Assembly (NCBI RefSeq): GCF_000968685.2
Contig: NZ_LAKD02000015.1
Coordinates: forward strand, 87,717 to 151,716
Source of the DNA: Streptomyces antioxidans
GTDB lineage: Bacteria; Actinomycetota; Actinomycetes; Streptomycetales; Streptomycetaceae
Length of the DNA stretch: 64,000 bases
Direction: 5' to 3'
A program made the position numbers and the translations under genes. Below are positions 8,890-17,497 of this stretch, in pieces. The notes beneath the pieces were generated by a model. It was not told the DNA's origin, did no database searches, and was given only the letters and a program-made list of their open reading frames with translations. The stretch's first letter is position 1, and every line of letters starts with the position of its first letter.

Positions 8890-10428
8890 TCAGCCGCCGC
8901 GCAGCGCCAGTACGGTCTCGACCGTGTCCGACTGGTCCGCCGGTTTGTCCTCCCGGTAGCGCAGCACCCGCGCGAACCGCAGGGTGACGCCCGCCGGATA
9001 GCGGGACGAGCGCTGCAGCCCGTCGAAGGCCACCTCCACCACCAGCTCCGGCCGCACCCGCACCACCCAGCCGTCGTCGCTGACCGCGATCCCCAGCAGC
9101 GCCTCCGTCTGCCACTCCAGCATCGCGTCGGTCAGCCCCTTGAACGTCTTGCCCAGCATCACGTACGTACCGTCCGGCGCCCGGGCGCCCAGATGGAGGT
9201 TGGACAGCTTGCCGGTGCGGCGGCCGTGCCCCCACTCCGCCGCCAGCACCACCAGGTCCAGCGTGTGCACCGGCTTGACCTTCAGCCAGGACGCCCCGCG
9301 ACGGCCCGCTCCGTACGGCGCCTCAAGACCCTTGACCAGCACCCCCTCATGCCCCCGGGCCAGCACGTCCGCGGCGAACTCACCGGCCGCCCGCCGGGTC
9401 TCCGGATCCGCCGGGTCATCGGCCACCAGCCGCCGCACCCGCCGGGGCCCCGGGGCGATCCGGGCCAGTTCGGCATGGCGCTCGCGGGTCGGGAGGTCGA
9501 GCAGATCGCGGTCGTCCACCACGAGCAGGTCGAAGAAGACGGGGGACAGCGGCAGCGCGGCCGACGCCCCGGCCACATCGAGCCGGGAGCCGACCCGGCC
9601 GGAGGTCTCCTGGAACGGCCGGGGCCGCCCCTCCGCGTCCAGCAGGATCACCTCGCCGTCGAGGATCGCCCGGTCCACCGCAAGCTCCCGCGCCGCCGTG
9701 ACCACCTCCGGCAGCCGCTCGGTGATCTCGTCGAGGGTGCGGGTGTAGATCCGTACCTCCTCGCCGTCCCGGTGCACCTGCACCCGGATCCCGTCCAGCT
9801 TCTCCTCGACCGCGCACGGCCCCAGCCGGTCCATGGCCTCGTCGAGGTCCTTGGCGCTCTGCGCGAGCATCGGCAGCACCGGCCGCCCCACCTCGAGCCG
9901 GAAGTCCGCCAGCGCCTCCGGGCCGCGCGCCAGCAGCGCCTCGGCCACCGCGCCCAGCGAACCGCCCAGCATCACCGCCCGCCGCACCTCGGCGGCCGGT
10001 GCGCCGACCGCCTCGGCCAGCCCCTCCGCGGCCAGCCCCTCCAGCGCCCCCTGCCGCAGCTCCCCGCCGATCAGGCCGAGCAGAAAGCCCTGCTCGTCCT
10101 TGGTCGCGGCGGACAGCAGCTCGCCCACCAGCCGCTTGCGGGCCGCCGTCGCACCGGTGCCGGAGACCGCCGCGACCCGGCTCAGGGCCTCGTCCACATC
10201 GAGCACCGCGAGCGTCGGCTCGGCGGCGGGCTCCCGCCGGTGGCGCAGGGTGGACCAGCCCACTCCGGTGCGGCGCTGGGGCAGCTTGCCCGCGAGGTAG
10301 GTGATCACCACGGCCGCCTCGGCCGGTTCCGTGCGGCGGAACAGCCGGGCCAGAGCGGCGATCTTCTCCGAGCGGGCGGCGGTGGCCGCGACCTGGCGGG
10401 AGGTCAGCGCGACATCGGCCAGCAGCAT
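8890..10428 (-). CDS. ATP-dependent DNA ligase (LigB-like)
   Basis: 512 residues from the ATG at 10428 ([10 protein letters not shown]), the usual length of actinobacterial LigB; the frame is open further upstream but would overlap the DUF7144 gene. An N-terminal DNA-binding domain (residues 1-180) precedes the nucleotidyltransferase core. Motif I is EEKLDGIR with K210 as the adenylated lysine, followed by [38 protein letters not shown] and [20 protein letters not shown], with a C-terminal OB fold. It seals nicks using ATP. It is not an operon with the LigD-polymerase gene 4 kb away. Confidence 0.93.
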   Translation of the reverse strand: MLLADVALTSRQVAATAARSEKIAALARLFRRTEPAEAAVVITYLAGKLPQRRTGVGWSTLRHRREPAAEPTLAVLDVDEALSRVAAVSGTGATAARKRLVGELLSAATKDEQGFLLGLIGGELRQGALEGLAAEGLAEAVGAPAAEVRRAVMLGGSLGAVAEALLARGPEALADFRLEVGRPVLPMLAQSAKDLDEAMDRLGPCAVEEKLDGIRVQVHRDGEEVRIYTRTLDEITERLPEVVTAARELAVDRAILDGEVILLDAEGRPRPFQETSGRVGSRLDVAGASAALPLSPVFFDLLVVDDRDLLDLPTRERHAELARIAPGPRRVRRLVADDPADPETRRAAGEFAADVLARGHEGVLVKGLEAPYGAGRRGASWLKVKPVHTLDLVVLAAEWGHGRRTGKLSNLHLGARAPDGTYVMLGKTFKGLTDAMLEWQTEALLGIAVSDDGWVVRVRPELVVEVAFDGLQRSSRYPAGVTLRFARVLRYREDKPADQSDTVETVLALRGG

Positions 10429-10492
10429 GGCTCCAGCCTGCCCCGCGCCCTGCCGGGAAACCGCCGTGCCGGGAATCCAGGCATCGCGCCCC

Positions 10493-11170
10493 TCAGGCGG
10501 TGCGTCCCGTATCGGGCCCGCCCATATCCGTGCGTCCGGTGCCGGTGCCGGTGCCGGTGTCGGTGTCCGTGCGTCCGGTGTCGGTGTCCGTACGTCCCGT
10601 GCCGGTGTCCGGACGCCCGGTACCGCTGTCCGTACGTCCCGTTCCGCTGTCCGTACGTCCCGCGGTGCTCTCCGCGCGGCCCGTGTCGGTGTCCGTACGT
10701 CCCATGCCGCCGTCCGCGCGCCCCGCGCCGCTCTCGGCACGGCCCGCGCCGCCGCGGCTCGGTCCGGCGCACAGCGCCCAGATCACCAGGGCGTCGATGA
10801 TGAGCAGCACCGTGGCCCAGAGCGGGTAGTACGGCAGCCACAGGAAGTTGGCGATGAGCGCGAGACCCGCCAGCACCACGCCCACGACCCGGGCCCACAT
10901 CGCACCGGTGAACACCGCGAACCCGGCGATCAGCACGGCGATCCCGAGGGCCAGGTGGACCCAGCCCCATCCGGCGAGGTCGAACTGGAAGATATAGCTC
11001 TGCGTCACCAGGAAGACCCGGTCGGTGCGGATGGCCGAGATGCCCTGGAGCAGGTTCATCAGCCCCCCGAAGATCATCATGACCCCCGCGAAGACAAGCC
11101 ATCCGCTCACCGCCCGGTGCATATGGCCGGGAGCGGCCCCTGTCTGAACTCCACCGGCGTGACTGGCCAT
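10493..11170 (-). CDS. DUF7144-family four-TM protein with repeat tail
   Basis: 225 residues; the ATG at 11170 follows AAGGAG. Residues 20-140 contain four hydrophobic spans ([68 protein letters not shown]) typical of the actinobacterial DUF7144 family. The role is unknown; it is often stress-associated. From about residue 142 the protein becomes a hydrophilic, presumably cytosolic tail built of GRTDxGT/GRTDTDT heptad-like repeats. Confidence 0.82.
   Translation of the reverse strand: MASHAGGVQTGAAPGHMHRAVSGWLVFAGVMMIFGGLMNLLQGISAIRTDRVFLVTQSYIFQFDLAGWGWVHLALGIAVLIAGFAVFTGAMWARVVGVVLAGLALIANFLWLPYYPLWATVLLIIDALVIWALCAGPSRGGAGRAESGAGRADGGMGRTDTDTGRAESTAGRTDSGTGRTDSGTGRPDTGTGRTDTDTGRTDTDTGTGTGTGRTDMGGPDTGRTA
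10500..10745 (-). repeat. In-frame 21-bp repeat array coding for GRTDxxT tail
   Basis: The + strand shows repeated CGTCCGGTGTCGGTGTCCGT-type units (7 codons each) with many variants. They encode [21 protein letters not shown] and GRAEST in the C-terminal tail of the DUF7144 protein. Copy number is likely variable between strains. Confidence 0.75.
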
Positions 11171-11226
11171 GTCGGGCTCCTTCGTCCGGCGCGATCGGCG
11201 CCGCCACGACACCGATTCGCGGCAAT

Positions 11227-11243
11227 AAGGGTGAATTACCCTT
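11227..11243. promoter_or_regulatory. Inverted repeat between DUF7144 and SpoIIE genes
   Basis: AAGGGTGAATTACCCTT is a near-perfect 17-bp inverted repeat in a 226-bp divergent intergenic region of lower GC. On the minus strand it reads AAGGGTAATT, which resembles the GGGTA -10 element of stress sigma factors. The -35 match is poor, so it may be an operator instead. Confidence 0.35.
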
Positions 11244-11396
11244 TTCTCAGATTTGCATAGACGCCCGCCTTCGGCACTTCGCCCACCGCGGGCCGTTCGC
11301 CATCGGAACGGAAGGTCGCCCCCCATGTGCGGAAGGTGATGACGCCTTGCCGCCGGAAGTGGAGATTCGCCTTCCAAGAATTCCCGGTGTAGATGT

Positions 11397-14159
11397 ATGG
11401 GTATGGCCCGGTTTATGGGTCGATCGTGGGCTGCCCGCATGTTCCCCGGTCGGCGCCCACGGAGTCGGCGGCGGGAGCGCCCGGAGGTGGCGGGCCGGCG
11501 CTTTCGATCGTGGCTGAACGTCCGCAGCGTCGCCGGGCAGGTCTTCATCCTCCAGCTGGTGATCGTGCTGCTGCTCGGCGCGGCGGCCACCATCGCCCTG
11601 GTGCTCCAGGTGCGGCACGACGCCATCGAGGAGGCCCGCGGCCGGTCCGTCGCGGTCGCCGAGTCCTTCGCCAACTCCCCCGGGATCGTCCAGGCGCTGC
11701 ACAGCCCCGATCCCACCAAGGTGCTCCAGCCGAAGGCCGAGGCCGCCCGGAAGAGCTCCGGGCTCGACTTCGTCGTGGTGGTGACCCGGGAGGGCATCCG
11801 GCTCACCCACCCCAAGCCCGACCGGATCGGCAAGCACTTCATCGGCACCATCGGCCCGCCGCTGCGGGGTCACCCCATCACCGAGAGCGGCCCCGGGACC
11901 CTCGGCCAGGCCATGCAGGCGGTCGTCCCGGTCTTCGACCGCCATCACAAGGTCATCGGCCTGGTGGGGGCGGGGATCACCATCCAGAAGGTGAGCGGGC
12001 TCGCCAACCGCCAGCTGCCGCTCCTCGTCGGCGCCGTCTCCGCCTCGCTCGTCCTCGCCACCGGCGGCACCGCGCTGGTGAGCAAGCGATTGCGGCGTCA
12101 GACCCGTGGCCTGGACCCGGTCGAGATGACGCGGATGTACGAGCACCATGACGCGGTGCTGCACTCGGTGCGCGAGGGCGTGCTGATCGTGGGCGGCGAC
12201 GGGCGGCTGGTGCTGGCCAACGACGAGGCGTCCCGGCTGCTGGACCTGCCGCCGCGGCCGGAGGGGCGGCTGGTCGACGACCTGGGCCTGGAACCCCATG
12301 TGGCCGACGTCCTGGCGGCCGGGCGCGATGTCACCGACGAGGTGCTGGTGGCCGGGGACCGGCTGCTGGCCATCAACAACCGGCTGACCGACCGCGACGG
12401 CGGCCCGCCGGGCAGCGTCGCCACCCTGCGCGACTCCACCGAGCTGCGCGCCCTCTCCGGCCGTGCCGAAGTGGCCCAGAAGCGGCTCAAGCTGCTCTAC
12501 GACGCCAGCGTGGAGATCGGCACCACGCTCGATGTCGCCAGGACCGCGGAGGAGCTGGCACAGGTGGCGGTGGACCGCTTCGCCGACTTCGTCACGGTCG
12601 ACCTGGCGGAGCCCGTGGCGCGCGGCGAGGAGCCGCTGGCGATGGGCGGTGTCGAGATGCGCCGGGAGGCGGCGCACGGCATCCGGCCCAACCACCCCTT
12701 CTATCCGGTCGGCAAGGTGTTCTCGTTCGTTCCGTCCTCGCCCCAGGCGTTCGGCCTGAGCGGGGGCGAGCCGGTCGTGGAGGCCGACCTCTCCGAGGCC
12801 GCGGGCTGGCAGGCCCAGGACGCCGAGCAGACCGCCCAGATCCTCGAATACGGCGTCCGGTCGCTGGTCACCGTGCCGCTGCGGGCCCGGGGCGTGTTGC
12901 TGGGCGTGGTCAACTTCTGGCGGATGAAGCAGCGCGAGCCCTTCGAGCAGGAAGAGGTGTCCCTGGCCGAGGAGCTCGCCTCGCACGCCGCGGTCTGCAT
13001 CGACAACGCCCGCCGCTACACCCGTGAGCACACCATGGCGGTGACCCTCCAGCACAGCCTGCTGCCGCGCGCCCTGCCCAGCCAGAGCGCCCTGGACGTG
13101 GCCTTCCGCTATCTCCCTGCGGAGTCGGGGGTGGGGGGTGACTGGTTCGATGTCATTCCGTTGCCGGGGGCGCGGGTGGCGTTGGTGGTGGGGGATGTGG
13201 TGGGGCATGGTCTGCATGCGGCGGCCACGATGGGGCGGTTGCGGACGGCGGTGCACAACTTCTCCACGCTCGATCTCCCGCCGGATGAGATCCTTTCCCA
13301 CCTTGACGATCTGATCGCGCGGATCGACCAGGACGAGGGTCCGGGCGGGCCGGACGGCGACGGCAGCAGTGGCGGCGGTGGCAGTGAGGGCATCACGGGG
13401 GCGACGTGTCTGTACGCGATCTACGATCCGGTGACGCGGCGTTGCACGATGGCGCGGGCCGGTCATCCGCCGCCCGCGCTGGTGCGTCCGGACGGTTCGG
13501 TGGAGTTCCTTGACCTGCCCGCGGGGCCGTTGCTGGGCCTCGGCGGGCTGCCGTTCGAGACCGCCGAGGTGGAGCTGGCCCAGGGCAGCCATCTCGTCCT
13601 CTATACGGACGGGCTCATCGAGGACCGCCGCCGGGAGATCGACACCGGTCTGGAGATGCTGCGCCGAGCCCTGTCCCACCCCGGCCGGACCCCCGACCAG
13701 ATCTGCACCGAGGTGCTGGACGCGCTGCTGCCCAGCAATCCGAGCGATGACATCGCCCTGATCGTCGCCCGGACCCAGGTCGTGGGCGCCGACCGGGTGG
13801 CCTCCTGGGAGGTGCCGTCCGACCCCGCCGCGGTGTCCGGGGTGCGTGCCGAGGTCATGCGGAAGCTGGCGGAGTGGGGGCTGGACGAGGCCGCGTTCAC
13901 CGCCGAGCTGGTGCTCAGCGAGCTGATCACCAACGCCATCCGGCACGCCACCGGCCCGATCCGGGTGCAGGTCCTCCGTGACCGCGCGCTGATCTGCGAG
14001 GTCTCCGACACCAGCAGCACCTCCCCACATCTGCGGTACGCGGCGACGACGGACGAGGGCGGCCGGGGGCTGTTCCTGGTCGCCCAGTTCGCCGATCGCT
14101 GGGGCACCCGCTACACCGCGGACGGCAAGGTCATCTGGGCGGAGCTGGCGATTCCGTAG
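11397..14159 (+). CDS. Multi-domain SpoIIE-type Ser phosphatase with sensor and kinase domains
   Basis: 920 residues. The ATG at 11397 or 11403 is likely; no strong ribosome site is visible. Domains in order: basic N-terminus; TM about 46-68; extracellular single-Cache-type sensor with SGLDFVVVVTREGIRLTHP (about 70-195); second TM about 205-225; PAS (about 245-340); GAF (about 355-530, LVTVPLRARGVLLGVVNFW); SpoIIE/PP2C phosphatase (about 540-780, GGDWFDVIPL, VGDVVGHG, LYTDGLIE, NPSDDIALIV); and an RsbW-like HATPase (about 800-920, ELVLSELITNAIRHA, GGRGLFLV). Such proteins act on anti-anti-sigma factors, linking an external ligand to sigma-factor release. No sigma or anti-sigma gene adjoins. 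Codon use shifts sharply at 13125-13545. Confidence 0.9.
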   Translation: MGMARFMGRSWAARMFPGRRPRSRRRERPEVAGRRFRSWLNVRSVAGQVFILQLVIVLLLGAAATIALVLQVRHDAIEEARGRSVAVAESFANSPGIVQALHSPDPTKVLQPKAEAARKSSGLDFVVVVTREGIRLTHPKPDRIGKHFIGTIGPPLRGHPITESGPGTLGQAMQAVVPVFDRHHKVIGLVGAGITIQKVSGLANRQLPLLVGAVSASLVLATGGTALVSKRLRRQTRGLDPVEMTRMYEHHDAVLHSVREGVLIVGGDGRLVLANDEASRLLDLPPRPEGRLVDDLGLEPHVADVLAAGRDVTDEVLVAGDRLLAINNRLTDRDGGPPGSVATLRDSTELRALSGRAEVAQKRLKLLYDASVEIGTTLDVARTAEELAQVAVDRFADFVTVDLAEPVARGEEPLAMGGVEMRREAAHGIRPNHPFYPVGKVFSFVPSSPQAFGLSGGEPVVEADLSEAAGWQAQDAEQTAQILEYGVRSLVTVPLRARGVLLGVVNFWRMKQREPFEQEEVSLAEELASHAAVCIDNARRYTREHTMAVTLQHSLLPRALPSQSALDVAFRYLPAESGVGGDWFDVIPLPGARVALVVGDVVGHGLHAAATMGRLRTAVHNFSTLDLPPDEILSHLDDLIARIDQDEGPGGPDGDGSSGGGGSEGITGATCLYAIYDPVTRRCTMARAGHPPPALVRPDGSVEFLDLPAGPLLGLGGLPFETAEVELAQGSHLVLYTDGLIEDRRREIDTGLEMLRRALSHPGRTPDQICTEVLDALLPSNPSDDIALIVARTQVVGADRVASWEVPSDPAAVSGVRAEVMRKLAEWGLDEAAFTAELVLSELITNAIRHATGPIRVQVLRDRALICEVSDTSSTSPHLRYAATTDEGGRGLFLVAQFADRWGTRYTADGKVIWAELAIP

Positions 14160-14486
14160 CGTCGCCGGGGCCGACGGCGGTGGCGCAAGAGGGTAGGGGC
14201 AAGAGAGCGGGCAAGAGGCGGCGCAAGAGCCGGGGCATAAGGCGGAGCAAAAGGTGGCGTAAAAGGCGGGCGTAAAAGTCGCGCGCAAAAGGTGGCGTAA
14301 AGGGGGCGACGTCATATGCGTCCGGAACATGACGCTGCACAGCGCCTCGATTTGACGGGCCGTCATGATCTGTGTGCGGGGAGGGCCCGGTCAAACTGAC
14401 GTGACTCTACTAACATGTGGCGCCCACGGCTTGATGTCCGCGTGGTCCAGTCAAAAACCCTCAACGCGCCCATGAGGACCTGATAG
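14160..14486. other. 327-bp intergenic region before the conservon
   Basis: It holds the degenerate repeat listed next, then a less GC-rich segment (CTGACGTGACTCTACTAACA around 14397-14415) that is the probable cvnA promoter. The ribosome site GAGGACCTGATAG precedes the cvnA ATG. No convincing gene on either strand. Confidence 0.6.
14181..14308. repeat. Degenerate tandem repeat (GGCGTAAAAG-like units)
   Basis: About eight to nine imperfect 12-16-bp units run from GGCGCAAGAGG through GGCAAGAGGCG, GAGCAAAAGG, TGGCGTAAAAGG and GCGTAAAAG to TGGCGTAAAGG. The A-runs make the array unusual in such GC-rich DNA. It starts about 20 bp after the SpoIIE stop. Confidence 0.7.
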
Positions 14487-16073
14487 ATGTCAGCACACAT
14501 ATCCAGCCATCCGTACAAAGGGCCTTCGGTGACGCGCGGGGCCCTGACCGTCCCCCTGCTGGCAGCCGTCGTCGCCGCCGGAGCGGGACTGTGGGTGACC
14601 ACCGCGGTGCCATCCGCCCAGCGCGCCTTCGTCGCCGTCTTCTGCGCCGCCGCCGCCGTGGCGATCGGGGTGGCGCTCGCCGTCGCCGCCAGCCGTTCGC
14701 GGACCATCGGCCGTCTCCAGGAGCGGGTCACCTCGCTGGAGACCGCGGCCGCCGCGCAGGAGATCGAGGCCACCCGGCTCGCCGAGGAAACGATTCCGTC
14801 CGCGGTGCGGCAATTGCGCGAGGGCGGCTCGGCGGAAACCGTGATCACCCGCATGGAGCGGCCCACCAGCCGCGGCCATCAGTATCTGCTCCGGACCCTG
14901 CTGCGCGAGATCGGCGACGGTGAGCGGATGCGCGCCTCCGCGATGGCCGCGTGCGCCAACGCCGCGGGCCGCGTCCAGGCGCTGGCCACCAGCATGCTGG
15001 CCGACCTCAGGGAGATGGAGAACCGCCACGACGAGACGGTCCTCGGCGATCTGCTGAAGCTGGACCACACCACTGCCCAGGCGGGCCGTATCGCGGACAG
15101 CATCGCGGTGCTGACCGGTGCCCGCTCCGGGCGCCGCTGGACCAGGCCGATCGTCATGGAGTCCGTACTGCGCGGTGCGATCGGCCGGATCAGCGCCTTC
15201 CAGCGGGTGCGGGTCCACTCGACCAGCAACGCCGCGGTGGCCGGTTACGCGGCCGAGGGCGTCATGCACGCCCTCGCCGAGCTGATGGACAACGCCGCCA
15301 GCTTCTCGCCTCCCACCGAGGAGGTGCACGTGTACGTCGAGGAGACGCACGCGGGCGTCGTGGTGACCGTCGAGGACGGCGGCCTGGTGATGGGCCCGGC
15401 CGCCCTGGACCGCGCCCAGCAGGCGGTCTCCTCCGAGAGCCTGGACCTGATGAGCCTGTCCGGCACCCGGCTCGGCCTCGCGGTCGTCGGCTGTCTGGCC
15501 CGTAAGCACGGGCTCACCGTCTCCTTCCGGCCGTCCGCGCGGGGCGGCACCGGCGTCGTGGTCCTGATCCCGCAGCAGCTGGTCACCCACGTCAACCAGG
15601 ACGCCGTCGTCCTCGACTCGCCGGGCAGCGTCCGCACCGGGTACCCCCGGCAGACGCCCGCCGCGTCCACCGCCACGAGCGCGTCCACCGCCACGGTCGC
15701 GCCCGCCCCGGCCGACTCCCCGCCCACGTCCACGTCCACGGCCACGCCCGCGTCGACGGAGACCGCCCCGTCCACGGCCCCCTCGGCGGAGCCCTCCGCA
15801 CAGCCCTCACGGGTCAACGGGCTGCCCAAGCGGCGCCGCGGCGAGACGCTGGCCGCCGCCACCCGCGCCGCCGCCCAGGCGGCCGAGGCGGAACCCAAGT
15901 CCAAGACCAGCCGTCCACGACCCGAGGAGGCCGGAGCCCGCTTCGGCGCCTTCCGCCAGGCAGCCCGCGGTGCTTCTGCCGCCGGTGCCCCGTGTGACAC
16001 CGAGCCTTCGGTATCCGCAGATCACACCGAGTCCGCCGAGTCCGCCGAGCCTGCCGAGAACGACAAGCCGTGA
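14487..16073 (+). CDS. cvnA: Conservon sensor kinase-like protein CvnA
   Basis: 528 residues; ATG after GAGGACC. Two membrane spans (about 19-41 and 46-67) precede a coiled segment and the conserved LLKLDHTTAQAGRIADSIAVL dimerisation region. The ATP-binding domain follows, with N-box LAELMDNAASFSPP, VEDGGLVM and TRLGLAVVGCLARKHGL. A 120-residue Ala/Ser/Thr/Pro tail completes it. CvnA heads the conservon membrane complex thought to signal through a small GTPase, analogous to eukaryotic G-protein systems. First gene of a tightly coupled five-gene operon. Confidence 0.93.
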   Translation: MSAHISSHPYKGPSVTRGALTVPLLAAVVAAGAGLWVTTAVPSAQRAFVAVFCAAAAVAIGVALAVAASRSRTIGRLQERVTSLETAAAAQEIEATRLAEETIPSAVRQLREGGSAETVITRMERPTSRGHQYLLRTLLREIGDGERMRASAMAACANAAGRVQALATSMLADLREMENRHDETVLGDLLKLDHTTAQAGRIADSIAVLTGARSGRRWTRPIVMESVLRGAIGRISAFQRVRVHSTSNAAVAGYAAEGVMHALAELMDNAASFSPPTEEVHVYVEETHAGVVVTVEDGGLVMGPAALDRAQQAVSSESLDLMSLSGTRLGLAVVGCLARKHGLTVSFRPSARGGTGVVVLIPQQLVTHVNQDAVVLDSPGSVRTGYPRQTPAASTATSASTATVAPAPADSPPTSTSTATPASTETAPSTAPSAEPSAQPSRVNGLPKRRRGETLAAATRAAAQAAEAEPKSKTSRPRPEEAGARFGAFRQAARGASAAGAPCDTEPSVSADHTESAESAEPAENDKP

Positions 16074-16087
16074 CAGAAGGAACGCCG

Positions 16088-16516
16088 ATGAACACCACCG
16101 ACCGCAGCTTGGACTGGCTGTTGGAGAACCTGCTGGAGAAGACCCCGGGCTCGCGGCACGCCCTGGTGCTGTCACGGGACGGCCTCAAACTGTGCCTCTC
16201 CTCCGGGTTGTCCGTGGACCAGGCCGATCAGCTGGCGGCCATCGCGTCGGGCATCCAGAGCCTCGCCCACGGCGCGTCCATCGAGTTCGGCGACGGAAGC
16301 GGCGGCGTACGACAGTCGATGACGGAGTTCCACGGGGGAATTCTGTTCATCGTCGAGGCCGGCGAAGGCGCCCACCTCGCCGTGGTGGCCCTCGATGACG
16401 CCGATGTCGGCATCATCGGCCACAACATGAACGAGCTGGTCGAGCAGATCGGCGACCATCTGCGGGCCGCTCCACGAGTGGAAGCGGGCAGCAGCGGCGG
16501 CGGGGCGAAGGCATGA
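16088..16516 (+). CDS. cvnB: Conservon roadblock/LC7 protein CvnB
   Basis: 142 residues from the ATG at 16088, preceded by GAAGGAA; a GTG at 16070 overlapping the cvnA stop is possible but lacks a ribosome site. The Roadblock/LC7 fold is visible: SRHALVLSRDGLKLCLSSGL, QADQLAAIASGIQSLA, GGILFIVEAGEGAHLAVVAL, and a helix ending GDHLRAA. By analogy to MglB this family regulates the nucleotide state of its partner GTPase, here CvnD. It lies 14 bp after cvnA and overlaps cvnC by 4 bp. Confidence 0.93.
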   Translation: MNTTDRSLDWLLENLLEKTPGSRHALVLSRDGLKLCLSSGLSVDQADQLAAIASGIQSLAHGASIEFGDGSGGVRQSMTEFHGGILFIVEAGEGAHLAVVALDDADVGIIGHNMNELVEQIGDHLRAAPRVEAGSSGGGAKA

Positions 16517-16872
16517 TCCGAGGGCCACTGGACAAGGAGGGTCCTGACCGGCTGTACACCGTCACCGGCGGCCGCAGCCGGGCCGACGAGAGCCGGTTCG
16601 ACATGGTCACGCTGATCGTCAGCGAAAGCGATCCCACCCCGGGGATGCAGTCCGAGCACGTCAAGATTCTGCGGATGTGCCGCCGCCCCCTGTCGGTCGT
16701 GGAGATCTCCTCGTATCTGGAACTGCCCGTCAGCGTGGTCAAGATCCTGCTGTGCGATCTGCTGGACACCGGCCGGATCACCGCGCGCCATCCGCATGCG
16801 GCCCGCTCCGGCGGCAGTCTGCCCGGGCCCGAAACCCTGAAGAAGGTGCTCGTTGCACTCCAGAATCTCTGA
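16513..16872 (+). CDS. cvnC: Conservon DUF742 protein CvnC
   Basis: 119 residues; the ATG overlaps the cvnB stop (ATGA). DUF742 signatures are present: RLYTVTGGRS, EHVKILRMCRRPLSVVEISSYL and LPVSVVKILLCDLLDTGRI, a winged-helix-like region. It is the standard third component of conservons; its biochemical role is unresolved. Its 3' end overlaps the start of cvnD by 20 bp. Confidence 0.92.
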   Translation: MIRGPLDKEGPDRLYTVTGGRSRADESRFDMVTLIVSESDPTPGMQSEHVKILRMCRRPLSVVEISSYLELPVSVVKILLCDLLDTGRITARHPHAARSGGSLPGPETLKKVLVALQNL

Positions 16873-17497
16873 GACCACCGTCAGCACCCCGCTCCCCGGC
16901 GGCGCCGGGCACGCCCCGCTGCGGGAGAGCGCGAGCAACGGTCTGAAGATCGTGATCGTCGGCGGGTTCGGCGTCGGCAAGACGACGATGGTGCAGACCG
17001 TCAGCGAGATCCGCCCGCTCAGCACCGAGGAGACGATGACGCAGGCGGGCATCGGCATCGACGACGCCTCGTTCGTGCGCCACAAGACCACCACCACGGT
17101 GGCCTTCGACTTCGGCCGGATCAGCCTGGACGAACAGATGGTGCTCTATCTGTTCGGCGCGCCGGGCCAGGAGCGGTTCTGGTTCCTGTGGGACCGGCTG
17201 TTCTCCGGGACCCTGGGCGCGGTCGTCCTGGTGGACACCAACCGGCTCGCCGACTCCTGGTACGCGCTGGACCGGCTGGAGCACCATGGCACCCCGTTCA
17301 TCGTGGCCCGCAACAACTTCACCGAGCCGCAGCACACGCTGGAGGAGGTGCGGGAGGCCCTTGACCTCCCGCCCGAGGTCCCGATGATCGAATGCGACGC
17401 CCGCAAGCGCGACTCCAGCAAGGCCGTACTGGTCGCGCTCGCCCGCTACCTCTACTCCCTGTCCACCAACGGCGCCGCCGGGGAGACCACCGCGTGA
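16853..17497 (+). CDS. cvnD: Conservon small GTPase CvnD
   Basis: 214 residues starting at a TTG (16853), chosen because AGAAGG precedes it and homologous proteins begin HSRIS. The TTG lies inside cvnC. P-loop GGFGVGKTT (about 37-45), switch II GAPGQERF, and a specificity segment around ARNNF give the Ras/Mgl-like signal-recognition GTPase of the conservon. It probably cycles at the membrane with CvnA and CvnB. Its stop overlaps the following P450 start (GTGA). Confidence 0.93.
   Translation: MHSRISETTVSTPLPGGAGHAPLRESASNGLKIVIVGGFGVGKTTMVQTVSEIRPLSTEETMTQAGIGIDDASFVRHKTTTTVAFDFGRISLDEQMVLYLFGAPGQERFWFLWDRLFSGTLGAVVLVDTNRLADSWYALDRLEHHGTPFIVARNNFTEPQHTLEEVREALDLPPEVPMIECDARKRDSSKAVLVALARYLYSLSTNGAAGETTA

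Noticed and set aside
4061..10428. A single NHEJ operon formed by the LigD-type polymerase and the ATP ligase
   Set aside because: The genes are 3.9 kb apart with three unrelated genes and two terminators between them, no ku gene is seen, and the ligase is of LigB rather than LigD type.
11247..14366. 1039-codon minus-strand frame opposite the SpoIIE gene
   Set aside because: Antisense shadow: His/Arg/Gln-rich with no domain, while the plus strand encodes an intact multi-domain phosphatase.
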